Notes: generated from the sequence alone by a model not told the origin. DNA of 64,000 nucleotides from Athripsodes cinereus (GCA_947579605.1 OX388325.1:14131572-14195571); one strand, 5' to 3'; shown: positions 11,450 to 23,590, counted from the stretch's first letter. Made by a program: numbers and translations.

Positions 11450-11875
11450 AAGATATATCTGGGTTTTGTTATAAACCCAAATACAACCTAATACACCTTT
11501 CACATTAAGCTAAAAGCTTGTGCCGTGAAAGGGGAGTTTGCCGGCACCTGCACTGAGAAAAATACTCAAAACGAATCATTGGTACGGTACTATCAGATTA
11601 GGACCAGAGATCGTACAAACGATTCATTGGTATAAATCTATAATATTAACTCTTCGCAAACAAATCATTGGTAAATTTACCAACAACTTGTTTGCGAAGA
11701 GTTAATATTATAGATTCGTACTAATGAATCGTTTGTACGATCTCTGGTCCTAATCTAATAGTACGTACCAATGATTCGTTGTGAAATTTTGTTAGTATTT
11801 TTCTCAGTGTGGGATCGAACCACCGACCCCCTGTTCTGAAGGCCGAGACTCTACCTCCAGGCTACCGACGAACTC
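11450..11875 (-). repeat. tRNA-derived SINE (family S2) interrupted by a MITE
   Basis: S2 parts lie at 11450-11550 (tail and body) and 11810-11875 (head, with GGGATCGAACCACCGACC and GAGACTCTACCTCCAGGCTA). Removing 11551-11809 together with one copy of TG restores a continuous S2 reading of CACCTGGGATC. The head carries the B-box-like GGTTCGATCCC on the minus strand. Confidence 0.75.
11551..11809. mobile_element. MITE with CACTGAGAAAAATACT inverted ends, inserted in a SINE
   Basis: 259 bp starting CACTGAGAAAAATACT and ending AGTATTTTTCTCAGTG. The two halves are largely reverse complements (for example TCGTACAAACGATTCATT near 11611 and AATGAATCGTTTGTACGA near 11722). Comparison with uninterrupted S2 copies gives a 2-bp TG target duplication. 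CACT-type ends with a 2-bp duplication would fit a CACTA-like lineage, but that assignment is tentative. Confidence 0.7.
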
Positions 11876-12049
11876 TAGATTGATCATTCAAATCAATTCA
11901 ACACCGAAAACGATCAGAAACATTCTGTTCACTCCGAGAATCGAACCCACGACCTCTGATATCATTGACTTTTAATAAATAAATAAAGTACTCCCTCCCA
12001 TACCCTAATATCATCTCAGATATCGGGTCGATTTTCTTTTGGAATTTTA

Positions 12050-12310
12050 GGTGGAAGGAATCTACAAGGAACAGACAGAATAACCAAAAAGATATATTTG
12101 GCTGAGAGGAATGGTGAGACGTGGACGGCCGAGGATCAAATCGCAAGATCATCTAAAACAAATTCTACAGGACGGCAGGAAAACATGCATGCGGAATTGT
12201 TTGACAGTGACAGAAGCGAAAGATGTATAGGTATGCAAGGATAAAAGGAGCTGGCGCTCGATCCTTTCTGCCGACCCCGCGAGGGAAGCGGCGTGATGGT
12301 ACGGATGAAT
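12050..12310 (+). repeat. RTE-like LINE 3' end (family L)
   Basis: Encodes a decayed C-terminal segment (AERNGETWTAEDQ-like) followed by GGAGCTGGCGCTCGATCC, CTGCCGACCCCGCGAGGGAA and GCGGCGTGATGGTAC. These are the coding end and 3' terminus also present, better preserved, at 21600-22127 on the other strand. Confidence 0.7.
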
Positions 12311-12796
12311 GGATGGAGGAATCTACATACATAATATGGAATAAACCTGAAATTAATTATAGCGGTAATGTTTGAGAAGTGTTGGTATTGATTTGCACTA
12401 GCTGTTGAGGTTCTCCCTCCATCTCGACACGGTCTTACGCCTCACTAATGGCAACACTCGATATTATTATTACTTAATATTATGTAATATGTATTATAAT
12501 GTATTTTATATGTGAACATTCACACATATCTGAATATGCAACGTATATAATACATCAGGCACCCAAGACTGCTGCCATTACCATCGCGGAGGGTAGGACC
12601 GAAGGCAGAAATGGAAGACGCGAATATGGACCGACTGAAGAAGGACATGAACTGTGGCCCATACGTAGAACTTAAGAGTCTAGCTGAAAATAGGGAGGAA
12701 TGGAGAAGAAAATCCAAACTCGTTACACACCAATCCAATGAATTGTAACTCACTATATATAAAATATATTACGATATGGCACTGATATCATTTACA

Positions 12797-13197
12797 GTGT
12801 TAACAAGATTTTTCAACTCAAAAAATAGTACCTACAGAAAATCAGAAAAATTATGGTGCTTTTTATATTTTTAAATATGCATTTTTAAGGTTTTTATCAC
12901 CATTTAAAAAAGCAATTTTCGCACTTCGCCGCAAAAAGGTCCACTCGTGGCGGAGCAGTGTTTGACAATATCAGGCGCTACAAACAGTACTAAGAGTGAA
13001 ATGTGTGGCAATACAAAATAGCGCCTAGCGACGTCACATCGGACTAATTCAATAACAGAAAATATGGCTATTTAAAATGAAAATAATGAATGAAAAGTTT
13101 TATTTTATCGTTTCTTATTAGGATATTCGTGATCAGCGTATATTTATTAATATGAATTGATAACATTTATTTATATTCCTCACACATGCATGTTCCC
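12797..13197. mobile_element. Short relative of the GGGAAC element
   Basis: Reverse-complement match to both ends of the 38674-40255 element. Shared blocks include CTCAAAAAATAGTAC, AAGGTTTTTATCACCATTT, AATTTTCGC, GACGTCAC and ATATTCGTGATCAGCGTA, then CATGCATGTTCCC at the right terminus. About 1.2 kb of the longer element's interior is absent, so this is a deletion derivative. Confidence 0.65.
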
Positions 13198-13378
13198 CAG
13201 AAGACGTGAAATATTTTATTGGTGATGTTTTACAAATGTCTATCACCTTTTCCTACAGGATATTCAAGAAGTAAGAACCCTTCAAGTAAAGACCTAACAG
13301 TACTGCATAGAGAGGAAAGCATAATTCCTATTTCTTCAATTCCCTTTTTGCAATAAATTTTGCAAAAAGGGAATTGAG

Positions 13379-13455
13379 TGTGGCCACTAAATCTAGAGTC
13401 CTCTTTCGGGGCAACATTTCTCGCTTCAGTGCGACATCAAACCGTGTTTGTGCAT
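13379..13455 (+). repeat. Interspersed repeat fragment, GTGTGGCCACTGAATC family
   Basis: Second copy of the repeat at 1212-1296, with the same orientation and the same order of blocks. It sits just right of a short TTTTGCAA-centred palindrome near 13340-13370. Confidence 0.5.
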
Positions 13456-13639
13456 GCATACATACTCAAAAATTAATAGAATAAAAGCATGTGCATTCAG
13501 TCAGACATCTCATTTGGAGAGCCAGTTTTCACAATGAAACATTGTCTGATCGGAAGAAGTGAGAAAGATGTCCCAAAGTTTACGAATTTGCTCTAGACTG
13601 GCTTAAGCGATCACTATCGGTGTCAATGGAAATTATTAT

Positions 13640-13870
13640 TATCATTATTACCTATACGATCATGGCATACCCCACAAGTGGGGTGGCCAGCATACCAGCT
13701 GCATAAAATGAACATACAAGCTGTCTTCTCAGTGCCAATATAACATTAAGACATTCATAATGGGTGGCAAACGTCATCGTTGAACTTAGAAAGTAAAATG
13801 TCCTAACTTTTTCGAACGCCTACGAACCATAGAAGACAGAAGCAACCATTTTTGAATGGATCAAAATATT
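13640..13870 (-). repeat. Repeat family S1, near full length
   Basis: From the left: the microsatellite-like tail (ATTATTATCATTATTA), the 3' terminus (CCCCACAAGTGGGGTGGCCA), the body (AACATACAAGCTGTCTTCTC, GACATTCATAATGGGTGGCA) and the 5' part (GTAAAATGTCC, TTTTTCGAACGCC). Confidence 0.65.
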
Positions 13871-14369
13871 CCGTCTAAATGGCTCTGGAAAAATTAAGAA
13901 CACTTTTCGACTGCTGGTCCGACCAGAATAAAAAAAGGAGATGCATCATTTTTGTTGGAAACTCCACAAGCAATTTTGGATTCAGTTTGCATACTTTTAC
14001 TTCATCACAAACCCATAGGTACTTTCTTAATTTCCCCAGTTATAAGAGTAAGTACATTATATATTTAGGTGTTATAATCCCGCCATCCTTCCTATTACAA
14101 CTTGTTTTCTCTGTACATTAATAATTAATTATCATAAAATGCAATTGATTCTCAAAAAGGGTGAGGGAAATGATGTATATAATCACATCGAAATATCGAA
14201 ATAAACTTTTAAATATGAAACAAAATGTTAGTTAATTGATCGCTCTTGGACGATTTTGCCGGACCTGCCTGCCTCACTCATTCAGAATTTCTTTGTTAAT
14301 CAAGTCAAATATATCTACGAAATTCCTTACGCTTGATATTTGCCATCGAAAACCTTTTGGACGAAAGAA

Positions 14370-14850
14370 AAGTGTTTTTTTTCCAATTATCACTGAGAAG
14401 GATGGTTGGTAAAACGTTGCGGGATAGAGTGAAGAATGAGGATATCAGGAGAGTGAGCGGATGCGAGAATAATGTTGCGAATAGAATTCGTGTAAATAAA
14501 TTACGATGGTTTGGATATGTTGAGCGAATGCAAGATGAAAGAATGACGAAAAGGATGTATTTATCTGAAAGAGGGGGTTTGAGAAAGCGTGGACGGTCAA
14601 GAACCACGTGGCTTGATCACGTGGATCAAATCTTAAAAGACGATCGCGTGATGAGTAAGAGATGCGTGCATGCATGAGAGGCTGGATGAATTTGAGTTCG
14701 TCAGTAGCCAGATATATCTTAAAAAAAAAAAAAAAAATGTGGAGGAAGCGAATGAAGTTTGTAAGGATAGATCTATATGGCGTTCCGTTCTCTCTGCCTA
14801 CCCCTCCTGGGACACGGCGTGAGGGTATAGATAGATAGATAGATAGATAG
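14370..14850 (+). repeat. RTE-like LINE, C-terminal coding end with GATA tail (family L)
   Basis: The plus strand encodes RRMVGKTLRDRVKNEDIRRV, then VNKLRWFGYVERM and RSRTTWLDHVDQILKDDRV, the usual C-terminal extension of RTE-type polyproteins. The 3' UTR has CTCTCTGCCTACCCCTCCTG, the terminus GGCGTGAGGGTATAG and a GATA microsatellite (about 14832-14850). No catalytic domains are present. Confidence 0.75.
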
Positions 14851-15754
14851 AATCATTGGAATTTCTCTACAAAATATAATCAGTCTGGACCACTGTCTCT
14901 TTAATATAAAAATACTTCATATATCTTTGTTGAGTGCTTTGGGAAACTAATTCAATGTATTAAATATTAATCAACAGACATCACATATTCTGTCCAATCG
15001 CCAGATTGTACAAACTCTCTTTGTAAGTAGGAATCAGAAAGGGTGTCCCAATACTTACGAATCGGCTTAGGATGGTTTAAGTGGACTTTACCCATTGTAC
15101 GTTCACCAATGTCACTGTTGGGAAGCTACTATTTGCCTTTCGCTCCCAGAAGAACCATTGAAGGGTATTTAGATGTTGTGTCTTTTTGTATGCGAGATTT
15201 GGGATCGAAAGTGGAAAAATCCATTGTTTTTTTTAAAAAAAACTAAATATGAAGAAATAATCTTTGTGTCGAATTCTGTAAAACTGAATTCTCCAAAACA
15301 CTCGAATCCTATGAAATTTGTATGAATAATTAAGAGAAATGCAAGGTTTGTATTGAAAAAAGTCCAATTTCAATTCCAAGCCACTCATGATTAGGTTCGA
15401 TTGTATTATGATTAGGTAAACGAATATTCGATGTAAATATTAATTTATGTATTCTTTATAAATTTCATATAACAATTAATTACAACAATGAGAAAACCAA
15501 TCTAGATCCCTTCCTGCAACTAATAAAGACAAATTTGAAGTACCTACTTTATTTAACAAAATATGATGAAAGATTTTTTTTATTGAATTCTATCGATGTA
15601 ACCAATAATTGCATTTGCATGCACAAACAATTGCTCATTTTATCACAAAATTTGCTACAGAACAAATTGGATATTCGGGACTCATTCGAGAATAGGAATC
15701 ACAAGATTATGAAGTTGTGTATAAATTATCAAAACAAACATTTTTTTCTTTCTC

Positions 15755-16100
15755 TTGAGTTCCTCGGTAACCTGGAAGTAGAGTCTTGGCCTCATGCACA
15801 AGAGATGCGCGACTTGATCCCAGTAGGCCTAGTCAAAACACATTTGAGCGTTACGTTTTCGTTCGAATATAGACGACGTTGCGATAAAATGTCAATTTTC
15901 GTAGCACAATTGTGTATTTTAGCTACGAAAATTTACACTTTCGTAACGTCGTCCTTATTTGAACGAAAACTTAACGGTAAAATGTGTTTTGATTACGGGC
16001 CCCAGTGCCGGCAAACTCCTTTTTTACGACACATGCTTTTAGCTTACTGTGAAAGGTGTATAAGGTTGTATTTGGGTTTATAACAAAACTCAGATGTATC
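15755..16100 (+). repeat. tRNA-derived SINE (family S2) interrupted by a palindromic MITE
   Basis: The head (GAGTTCCTCGGTAACCTGGA, AGTAGAGTCTTGGCCTCATG, TTGATCCCAG) is at 15755-15823. Body and tail (GTGCCGGCAAACTCC, GCTTACTGTGAAAGGTGTA, GGTTGTATTTGGGTTTATAA) are at 16006-16100. Removing 15824-16005 rejoins CCCAG to GTGCCGG, as in intact copies. Confidence 0.75.
15824..16001. mobile_element. Palindromic MITE in a SINE (family CTAGTCAAAACAC)
   Basis: 178 bp beginning TAGGCCTAGTCAAAACACAT and ending with a diverged reverse complement (AAAATGTGTTTTGATTACGG). It is flanked by CCAG at 15820-15823 and 16002-16005. The interior ACGAAAATTGAC/TTTTCGTAGC arms match 8704-8883. The flank implies a 3-4 bp target duplication (CAG or CCAG), read directly because the SINE context is known. 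Confidence 0.7.
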
Positions 16101-16981
16101 AAAAAAAATGAAGAAAATGAACAATAAATGTCTTTCAACATTTATGGTGAAAGACGTCATTAAATAGGTAGGTATAGTAGAAAAAAATCTTTTTTTTATT
16201 TATTCAGTTATGGAATTCTACTACTGATGCACCAGCATATTAAATAATAATATAATAATGTCATGATTTACATCCCTTTGAGGGTAGATTGGGGAGGCAC
16301 TATAAAAGTTATTTATATTCTAACACATTAATTGACAGAGAGGTGTAATAATTAGTTAAGTAGTTACTGTAAGAACCTTTAATAAACTCGTTGAAAATAT
16401 CAAACAAGAAGGGTTGCTGCAATGATAGGGTGAAAATATAATGTGTGGGGGAGGAACTATTTCGATATAGAGAGGATTGATGATCGGAGACGTGGCCGTC
16501 CGAGGATCAAATTATTAAAATGACATCATATTCTACTGGGACCATTGCAGCTTTCGGCCAATACGATCCTAGAGAAAACAAACATTTACATTAGTGTTTC
16601 CACTTTCCTCACGAATCCAGCATACGTTATATTTTTGAGGAATTTGTCTACATTTGGGACAATAAACAATGGAATTGCCTTTGCTTTGGTGACTCTACGA
16701 GAATGTTGGTTCTGCTTGTAGGTGGATAGAACAGCATAATTATTATGCTGACGTGAGCGACTATATGATGCTGGTATATAAAACCATTGAAGGAGACCCA
16801 CCGACCACCCGGATAGCGCAGAAGTTTGAGGACTTCCATTTATCCGAATTTTACACTACACAAATCTTGTCCACACCGGAGGCGCCATAGTGGGCAGCCT
16901 GGGCATGCGAGTATGTAAAAGTAAAAATGGCAAATGGCACGATATAAAAAAGTTATTTTAACATCGCAGCGATTTAGTACT

Positions 16982-17345
16982 ATTACTATCCCATCACGAC
17001 AAATGCTACAAGTGAGTAACCAGCTGCATGCAATAAACATCCAAGCTGCCTTCTCCCTGCAAACAAAAAGTTGAGAAATTAAGAATGTGTGGCAAACCTT
17101 ATCGCTGAATTTAAGGTGTGGGTACGCTGTTTTTCTTTTTTCGAACACCTGCCTTTTACATGACACTCGAAAACGGTTGTTCGAAAAAATAAAGACATTT
17201 TACATCTTAAATTTAGTTATGAGATTTGCCACGCATCCAGAATGTCTTATTTTGTTGTCACGGAGACGACATCTTGCATGTTTATTGCATGCGGTTGTTC
17301 TGCTGACTACCCACTTGTAGAATATGTCGTGATGGGATATTAGAA
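16982..17345. repeat. Two S1 repeats arranged head to head
   Basis: 16982-17176 is an S1 copy on the minus strand, starting at its CCCATCACGAC terminus and running to TTTACATGACACTCGAAAAC. 17177-17345 is an S1 copy on the plus strand, starting GTTCGAAAAAATAAAGACAT and ending ATGTCGTGATGGG. They meet at their 5' sides, so the whole 364 bp could form a long imperfect hairpin. Confidence 0.65.
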
Positions 17346-17384
17346 GTAATAGTTATTAATGCATGATGGTTTATGAATCGGTAG

Positions 17385-17475
17385 GTGCCTGTCTTTTACA
17401 GTTTTAAGGCAATTAAAAAAAACTTCGAGAAAAACTGGGAGACCTATTCTCTGCCAGGAGCTCCACGGGGCGTTA
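17385..17475 (-). repeat. Repeat family S1, 5' end fragment
   Basis: CCTGTCTTTTACAG, ACTGGGAGACC, CTCTGCCAGG and AGCTCCACGGGGCG correspond to the 5' end of S1, seen intact at 46800-46890. Confidence 0.5.
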
Positions 17476-17479
17476 TTAC

Positions 17480-18650
17480 ATAACATCATCCAATTTAAAA
17501 TTCATACCGACATCCCAGATAAGATCATTTTTATTTTCTTCTCTTTGATACACACCAAGTCAGGGGCGTTCCCCAGGGCGGCTACTTACGTCCCCTCAAA
17601 ATGACAGAAAAGCAGACAGCTACTTTCTCTGGATGTAAAATTTAATACGTAGGTTGTGGATAAGAGTTGGATTTATTACCAAATTCTAATATTAATCTGA
17701 TAAATATGAAGCTTTAAAACTACCAGGGGGCCTAAAATGGCCACATTGAGCAATTCCTCTACAATTCATATTTGGTGAAATGTTACCGCAAATCGTGTTA
17801 CAATTCCTATTATGATTCATATAAAGTGGCCCTTTTAACCCCCCAGATTATTTGATTTATTTTATTTTATTATTATTTTATTTGACACTTGTATACGACG
17901 CAAGCCTTTTACATGGTTAAATATAAGACAGGTTTCAAAAAAAATATATGTATAGATATCTACCTACAATACAAATTCACATTAACAAAATATTTGTATA
18001 TACCTACCATGTTGTAATCTCATTATTTTTGTTTAAACATTTTGTACAATAAATTTTAATATTAGATATTATTAACACATCGTAGAATTAAGAAATAAAT
18101 CAAGAATTAAAAATATTAAAATAGGTAATATACCTATACGAGATAAAAAGTACGTCAAAATTACTGATTATAAATAATTAATCAGATATGAAAATTTAAT
18201 TGTTTCATATAAAATAGTCAATAATTCAGTAATTATTATAAAATGTGATGATATTTTTTAGATTTGAAGTAAAAAACATATTTATATAGATTGTAAACAT
18301 AAATAACTAAGTTTAAAAACAAATGAAATGCTTATAAACAATGTACGAGAATTAAGCATTTTAACAGTATTAAACAAAATTTTAATTATAAAATGTCATT
18401 CTTTATTTGTGTTGACGTTTATTTTGTAAAAACTCTATATTTATATATGTAAGAAAACAAAACAAACCATTTTATTATGTTTTCTCATTCATTATCTTTG
18501 TCTAAAAGAAATATATACCGATTGCATTATAAAGAATCGAAATAATCTCACCCAATTGTAACATACGTAGTGTAAAGGTAAGCAATAACCGACATGTAAT
18601 GTGATAAATTAGTTTGACAATGGCTTTAAAAGTCGAAACCTGGTCACTTT
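17480..18650. other. Gene-free AT-rich DNA
   Basis: No reading frame of note, no terminal repeats and no tandem array. The sequence from about 17860 to 18560 is extremely AT-rich with scattered TAGGTATATACCTA-like words. Confidence 0.55.
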
Positions 18651-18654
18651 ATAA

Positions 18655-18855
18655 TGAAATACAAAGTAAAAATAAAATCAATTGTCCGGGAAACGATTCC
18701 GAGACCTCGTGACTAAAAGGTAAGAATAACGTCATCTCCACGCCACACCGGGCGACAAATTCGTGATGCAGGACCACCTGCCTTTTACAGTAAGACGCTA
18801 GGAAACGAGAAAAAGATTGAGAGATCTATTATTTGCCAGGGACTCCACACAACAG
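18655..18855 (-). repeat. Decayed tRNA-like SINE head (family S3) and S1-like fragment
   Basis: TTGTCCGGGAAACGATTCCG, AGACCTCGTGACTAAAAGG and CCACGCCACACCGGGCGAC align with the better preserved tRNA-like unit at 43165-43245. Immediately after, CCTGCCTTTTACAG and TTTGCCAGGGACTCC resemble the 5' end of S1. Confidence 0.5.
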
Positions 18856-19724
18856 AGCAATCAAATTTCGTTAGGCTACTGTCCCCTCCAAGAAAACTCC
18901 TGGATTCGCCTATGCGCAAAGTGTCTATATCTTTAGAGCGTGTTGTGATCCCCTAGTTAAAATTTCCATATCACCCTCATCCTTCATATAGAAGGGATAT
19001 TTGATATTTAAATCAACTAGCCAATCTGGTATATTTTATATTATACTAACATAAAAATAATATTACGTATTTCAAAATCAAAAGGAAACGTGATGCGAAT
19101 AAAACATGGTCATCCTATATTAGAATACGTTTTGGGGTGACCATGATAATGATTTGAATTATTTTTAAAGAGGTAAATTAACAAACATGAAGCAGATATT
19201 TATTTATTTATTTTTGCGTATACTCGTATATATGCCAGCTAAGAGTACATATCGTATAAAATTATATGAGGGGACCCAACTGCGAGTTATATCGTAATAT
19301 TCCTATAGTAACTACTAACATAATTAAAAAATTTGGCACTGTAAATATTGAATGGAATTTTGCATTTTGAAATAATAAAAGTAGGTATATTTTAAAAAGT
19401 TCATTATTAGATTTTTTATTTTATACTTAATGAATGACTTGAAATACAATGAATATATGATGGCACCAAGATTTTCAAGTCACTCAATGTATGGCATTGA
19501 ATGGGTTAAATTGTTTAAGTATCTTTCTTAGAAGTATCATCTAAAATATTATTAGTAAAAAGATCTTGTGGTCACCCTATGTTATAAGGTAAGGTGACCA
19601 AATATTATTATCCAATCCTTAGGGAAACCGTTTGTAAAAATAACCAATAGAATCGTGCGGAATTATTCACTATTTTTGTAATGAAGTTACATACATCCAT
19701 TATACTTTGAATATCTTTCTTTGA

Positions 19725-19845
19725 ATATTTTTCCTCATGCACATGAAGTGCTCGATTCGATCCCAGGTCCCGACAAACTCCGCTTTCACGACACAAGCCT
19801 TTAGCTTACTGTAAAAGGTGTATAAGGTTGTATTTGGGTTTATAA
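19725..19845 (+). repeat. tRNA-derived SINE (family S2)
   Basis: CCTCATGCACATGAAGTGC, then TCGATTCGATCCCAGG (B-box-like), CACGACACAAGCC, TTACTGTAAAAGGTGTATAA and GGTTGTATTTGGGTTTATAA. Only part of the head is present, but the internal promoter box is the clearest in the window. Confidence 0.7.
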
Positions 19846-19849
19846 CGTG

Positions 19850-20030
19850 GAATAAATGCTGTAGAGATGAGATCGGTGAGGAGAATGTTTGGTAAAACTT
19901 TGCGTCATAGAGTGAAGAATGAGGATATTAAGAGAATGATCGGATGCAAGAGGAGTGTTGTGGATAGAATGCGTGTAAATAAATGCTCTCTGCCTACCCC
20001 ACTTGGGATACGGCGAGAGAGAATAGGATA
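19850..20030 (+). repeat. RTE-like LINE 3' end with internal deletion (family L)
   Basis: The coding fragment includes AGAATGTTTGGTAAAACTTT and ATAGAATGCGTGTAAATAAA, then jumps directly to the terminal CTCTCTGCCTACCCCACTTG and GGATACGGCGAGAG. The LRWFGHVERM part found in other copies is deleted. Confidence 0.65.
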
Positions 20031-20439
20031 GGAATAGGACCGGCCCGTGTCGGGCTATCTGCAATTCTGTCATTTTTCTGTGCGACACTGAGTAAATCAA
20101 TGCTGGTACAAAATGATTAAGCGACTTTGGGGAAATAAATATTTGATGAAATTGGGAATTGCGACTGACCAAAGGCATGCAAATATTGGTTTGAAACTGT
20201 CACTGAAAAATTGAAATAATATTTTCATTTCATATAGAAGAAAAATAATAATAATATTGTCAATATATCCACATTGACGAAAGTACCTACTCGAGAATTT
20301 AAATAAATCTAAGTGAAAAATAAACTGTTTTGTGTAATCAAAATAAAATATCATCAGTATGAATTTTTGCTCTGTGAATGTACCTACAAACCTTAGAATT
20401 ATTATGTACCTATATCAAATTCAAATATTTTATTGAGAT

Positions 20440-20702
20440 AATAATAACTACTACTACTATAGGTACCATCACGGCATATCCCACAAATGGGGTAGCCAGC
20501 CGACCAGCTGCATATAATAAACATGCAAGCTGTCCTCTCCGTGTCAATATAAAATCAAGACATTCAGGATGGGTGGCAAGCCTCATCTGAATTTAAGATG
20601 TAAAATGTCTTATTTTTTCGAACACCTGCCTTTTACAGGACACTCGAAAACTTACGGATAAGAGTGGGAGACCAATTCTTTACCGGGTGCTCCACGGGAT
20701 AG
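20440..20702 (-). repeat. Repeat family S1, full length with CTA tail
   Basis: CTACTACTACTATAGGTACC tail, CATCACGGCATATCCCACAA, ATAAACATGCAAGCTGTCCT, TCAAGACATTCAGGATGGGT, CACCTGCCTTTTACAGGACA and ACCGGGTGCTCCACGGGAT. It is one of four near-complete copies and defines the unit at about 250 bp. Confidence 0.75.
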
Positions 20703-21599
20703 ATAAACACATTAAAAATAATTATATATCTAGGTATACAATAAGCACAATTATACAAACCTTTATATTATCTGTTTTTTTTAACCCTCAAAATTATCTA
20801 TCGTATTTATTATTCATTGAAAAATAAACGTTGATGTTAATTCATGTTTTTATTATTTTTTACTTGTGTATGTATATGTGAATTTGTACTGTGATTTCTA
20901 TACTCTGTTTCAAAATGTATAACGCTCAAGCCGTAGGTATGCAATTGTAAATAAATAAATACATAAATAAATTATTTAAGCATATTTGCAAATAAAATTT
21001 GCGAATTTATATTTCTTTTTAAAAAAATAACGCTGATTTTTTTAAATAACATGGATTTTCCGAAAAAAATAACGAGGAAATATTCAGGTGTCTAGTAATC
21101 AGTTGTATCGCAAAAATATAACACTCCTTGATTTTCTAGAATGACTTCAAGTGTGTCTATACTTAAAAGACAATAAAGTTGCATAAAACCAGGAGTTTTA
21201 AAACTTTTCTTAATAATACTTATACTTCTAGATAAGCGGCTTTCTTTTCTACTGTTACGGCGTACTTATCTGTTCAAGGGTCAAATAAAACAATGGGAGA
21301 CATTTATTTATTTATTTAATCACTTTTTACTGTAAAATGATCACAATATATACAATTTCATTTAAAATTCATTCAAATTAATTATATACATATAATAGTC
21401 AATATACTTTTAAATACTTGGCGAGTCACAGTTTACCTTTGAAGTCTAACAACCAGCGTATCCTGTCAATCCCGGCTCACTGTACTATGCACTTTCATCA
21501 GGAACTCTTTTGCAGTTCAGGGTGATCGTTGCTGGAGTAATCTCCCATTTATCCTGAGTCTGACGTCCTTCAAGAGTGCCGTTAAAGAGAAATTTATTT

Positions 21600-22140
21600 C
21601 CATGAATAAACTTATACATATACATATATACATACCATCACGCCGCTTCCCTCGCGGGGTAGGCAGAAAGGATCGAGCGCCACTTCCTTCTATCCTTGCA
21701 TACATCTTTCGCTTCCGTCACTGTCATACAATTCCATGCATGCTCTCCTGTTCAATGTGCTCAACACGTGACCGTCCTGTAGGATTTGATTTAAATGATC
21801 TTGCCATTTAATCCTAGGACGTCCACGTCTCCGAGCACCATTCCTCTCAGCCAAATATATCTTCTTAGTCATTCTGTCCTCATTCATTCTTTCCACGTGC
21901 CCAAACCATCTTAACTTATTTACATTCATCCTTGTTATTACACCCACTTTCATTCCACATTCCTTTCGTATATCACTGTTACGCACACGATCTCTCAGAC
22001 TTTTACCACACATCCTTCTCAACGATCTCATTTCAACTGCATTAATGCCACTTTCATCCTTCTTTAACCATGTCCACGTCTCACTTGCATACATAAGTGT
22101 TGGCACTAAGATAGCAGAGTGCACCAACCTTTTAGCTGTG
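21600..22140 (-). pseudogene. RTE-like LINE C-terminal coding end (family L), best copy
   Basis: A 145-residue open segment (21690-22127, minus) reads LVPTLMYASETWTWLKKDES, then EMRSLRRMCGKSLRDRVRNS, VNKLRWFGHVERM and RRRGRPRIKWQDHLNQIL. This is the standard post-palm C-terminal region of RTE-clade LINEs. The 3' UTR includes GGCGCTCGATCC (reverse strand), the terminus CTACCCCGCGAGGGAAGCGG, then GTGATGGTATG and a TATATG-type tail. It is 5'-truncated: polymerase and endonuclease are absent. Confidence 0.8.
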
Positions 22141-22520
22141 AGTGAATAAACTTACAGCCTCTGAAACCTGAAACCCATCACACCTCCCCCCCCCATCCCC
22201 CTCCCTTACAGTATTTTCTTGTTTTTTTTACTATTGTGTATAGGTATATATGAATGTTTTTTTATAAGTATTTATATTTTGTAAGATTAATATTATTATT
22301 GTTATTTTTTCTCTTCAGTTGATTTGCTTTTTTTTACTATTCTACCTAATTTGGTTTTTATTTTTACACCTTTGGGCTATTTCGATGAGATTGCACGTTT
22401 GCGTTAAAATCGCCCTCTGTATATTGATTGTATCCAACGTGGATATGTACCTTTTATGTAATTGTTTGTAATCAATGTACAGTAAAGAATAAATAAATAG
22501 ATTAATATAATCAATATACA

Positions 22521-22566
22521 TCAGTGGACGAGTTTATCGCAAAGCCGCGATCTCTTCCATCTAACC
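22521..22566 (-). repeat. LINE 3' stem-loop motif (CGAGTTTATCGC family)
   Basis: CGAGTTTATCGCAAAGCCGC followed by GATCTCTTCCATCTAACCC. Relatives occur at 28640-28670, 46348-46392, 47890-47935 and, more diverged, 61998-62066. GCGAT pairs with ATCGC across a short loop. Confidence 0.45.
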
Positions 22567-22683
22567 CAATATCATTGAGAGCTGCACACTTATGAATAGG
22601 GTATTTGTAGGTACAATGTTTACGTTTAGATAATATGTCGCCTTTATAACATAATTTTGACTACCTACGCAAGGCGACATCTC

Positions 22684-23299
22684 TAAGGCCCGAAATTACA
22701 ATCAGTAGCTTATCGTGGAGCTTTGGTGAGGAGGCTTAAAAGTTAAGTCGAGCTTACTGCTCACACGAGAATTTCAATCAATATTCGACTACGACTTGAC
22801 TAAGCCGCAAATATGGTTAAGTTAGTAGCCCTACTAGTTGTTTTATCGTGATTTTGTCTATGCATTAACCTCACATCTGTCATGTTAACGGCGACGCGCG
22901 CCATTTTTCGTGTTGTTGTTTTGATTTCGTGAAGTTCTTGGATTATTTCGTTACAGACGAAACAGGGTCAGTAACGAAAAAATCCAAATAGAAGCGCAAA
23001 TGAAACAACCTTAGCAACAACAAACAAAAAACGTAATGAAAACGCGAACATATGACATTAATGTCAGTTTGTTCTTATTGTTACTAGTGGCGCCTCCTGG
23101 TGATGAAAAAATTAACTGAGTTTAAGCAAGCTTAACGTTGTTGAGGACACCCCCGGGTATTCCTTAACTTAAGGAGTAGGCTAAGCCGCAAATTCGTGCT
23201 AAGGAGACATTGTAATTCGCGTAATTTTGAAAAGCGAAGCTTTATGTGTTCCTTAAGGTTAAGGAGGATCTTAAGCCTGCATTGTAATTTTGGGCCTAA
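22684..23299. mobile_element. PIF/Harbinger-type MITE with TAA target duplication
   Basis: The element is 22687-23296 (610 bp). The left end GGCCCGAAATTACAAT and the right end ATTGTAATTTTGGGCC are inverted repeats with one mismatch, and TAA flanks both sides. A 3-bp TWA duplication with GGGCC-like ends is characteristic of PIF/Harbinger. AAGGAG/CTTAAGC words are repeated inside. There is no transposase. Confidence 0.75.
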
Positions 23300-23504
23300 A
23301 TGTAGGTACAATACTTACTAATGCATCAGACCTAGTTTTATGGGAATGGGTGTGAACATACAAAATAATTATAAGATACTGAAGAAAGAATGCAAAATTT
23401 AAGTTATATTTTGTGAAACTATTATAATATATGTACCTAATATCTATACTACAAACTCGCGGCGTGTTTTTTTTCTGTGTTGATTTTTTTGGATTTTGTT
23501 TTGA

Positions 23505-23590
23505 ATTTTTTTCCTGCTGAGCTCGCCATGTCCAAAAACTGTTATGGTCTCAGTGCAGGGTGACATTTTTAAGATGATATTAATAATACA
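23505..23590 (+). repeat. LINE 3' end, TTATGGTCTCAGTGCAGGGTG family
   Basis: Second copy of the 2020-2095 block (CCTGCTGAGC, AACTGTTATGGTCTCAGTG, CAGGGTGACA), again with an ATAATA-like tail. Confidence 0.5.

Noticed and set aside
15535..16083. 182-codon frame
   Set aside because: It crosses an S2 SINE and the palindromic MITE inserted in it, so it is a chance open frame.
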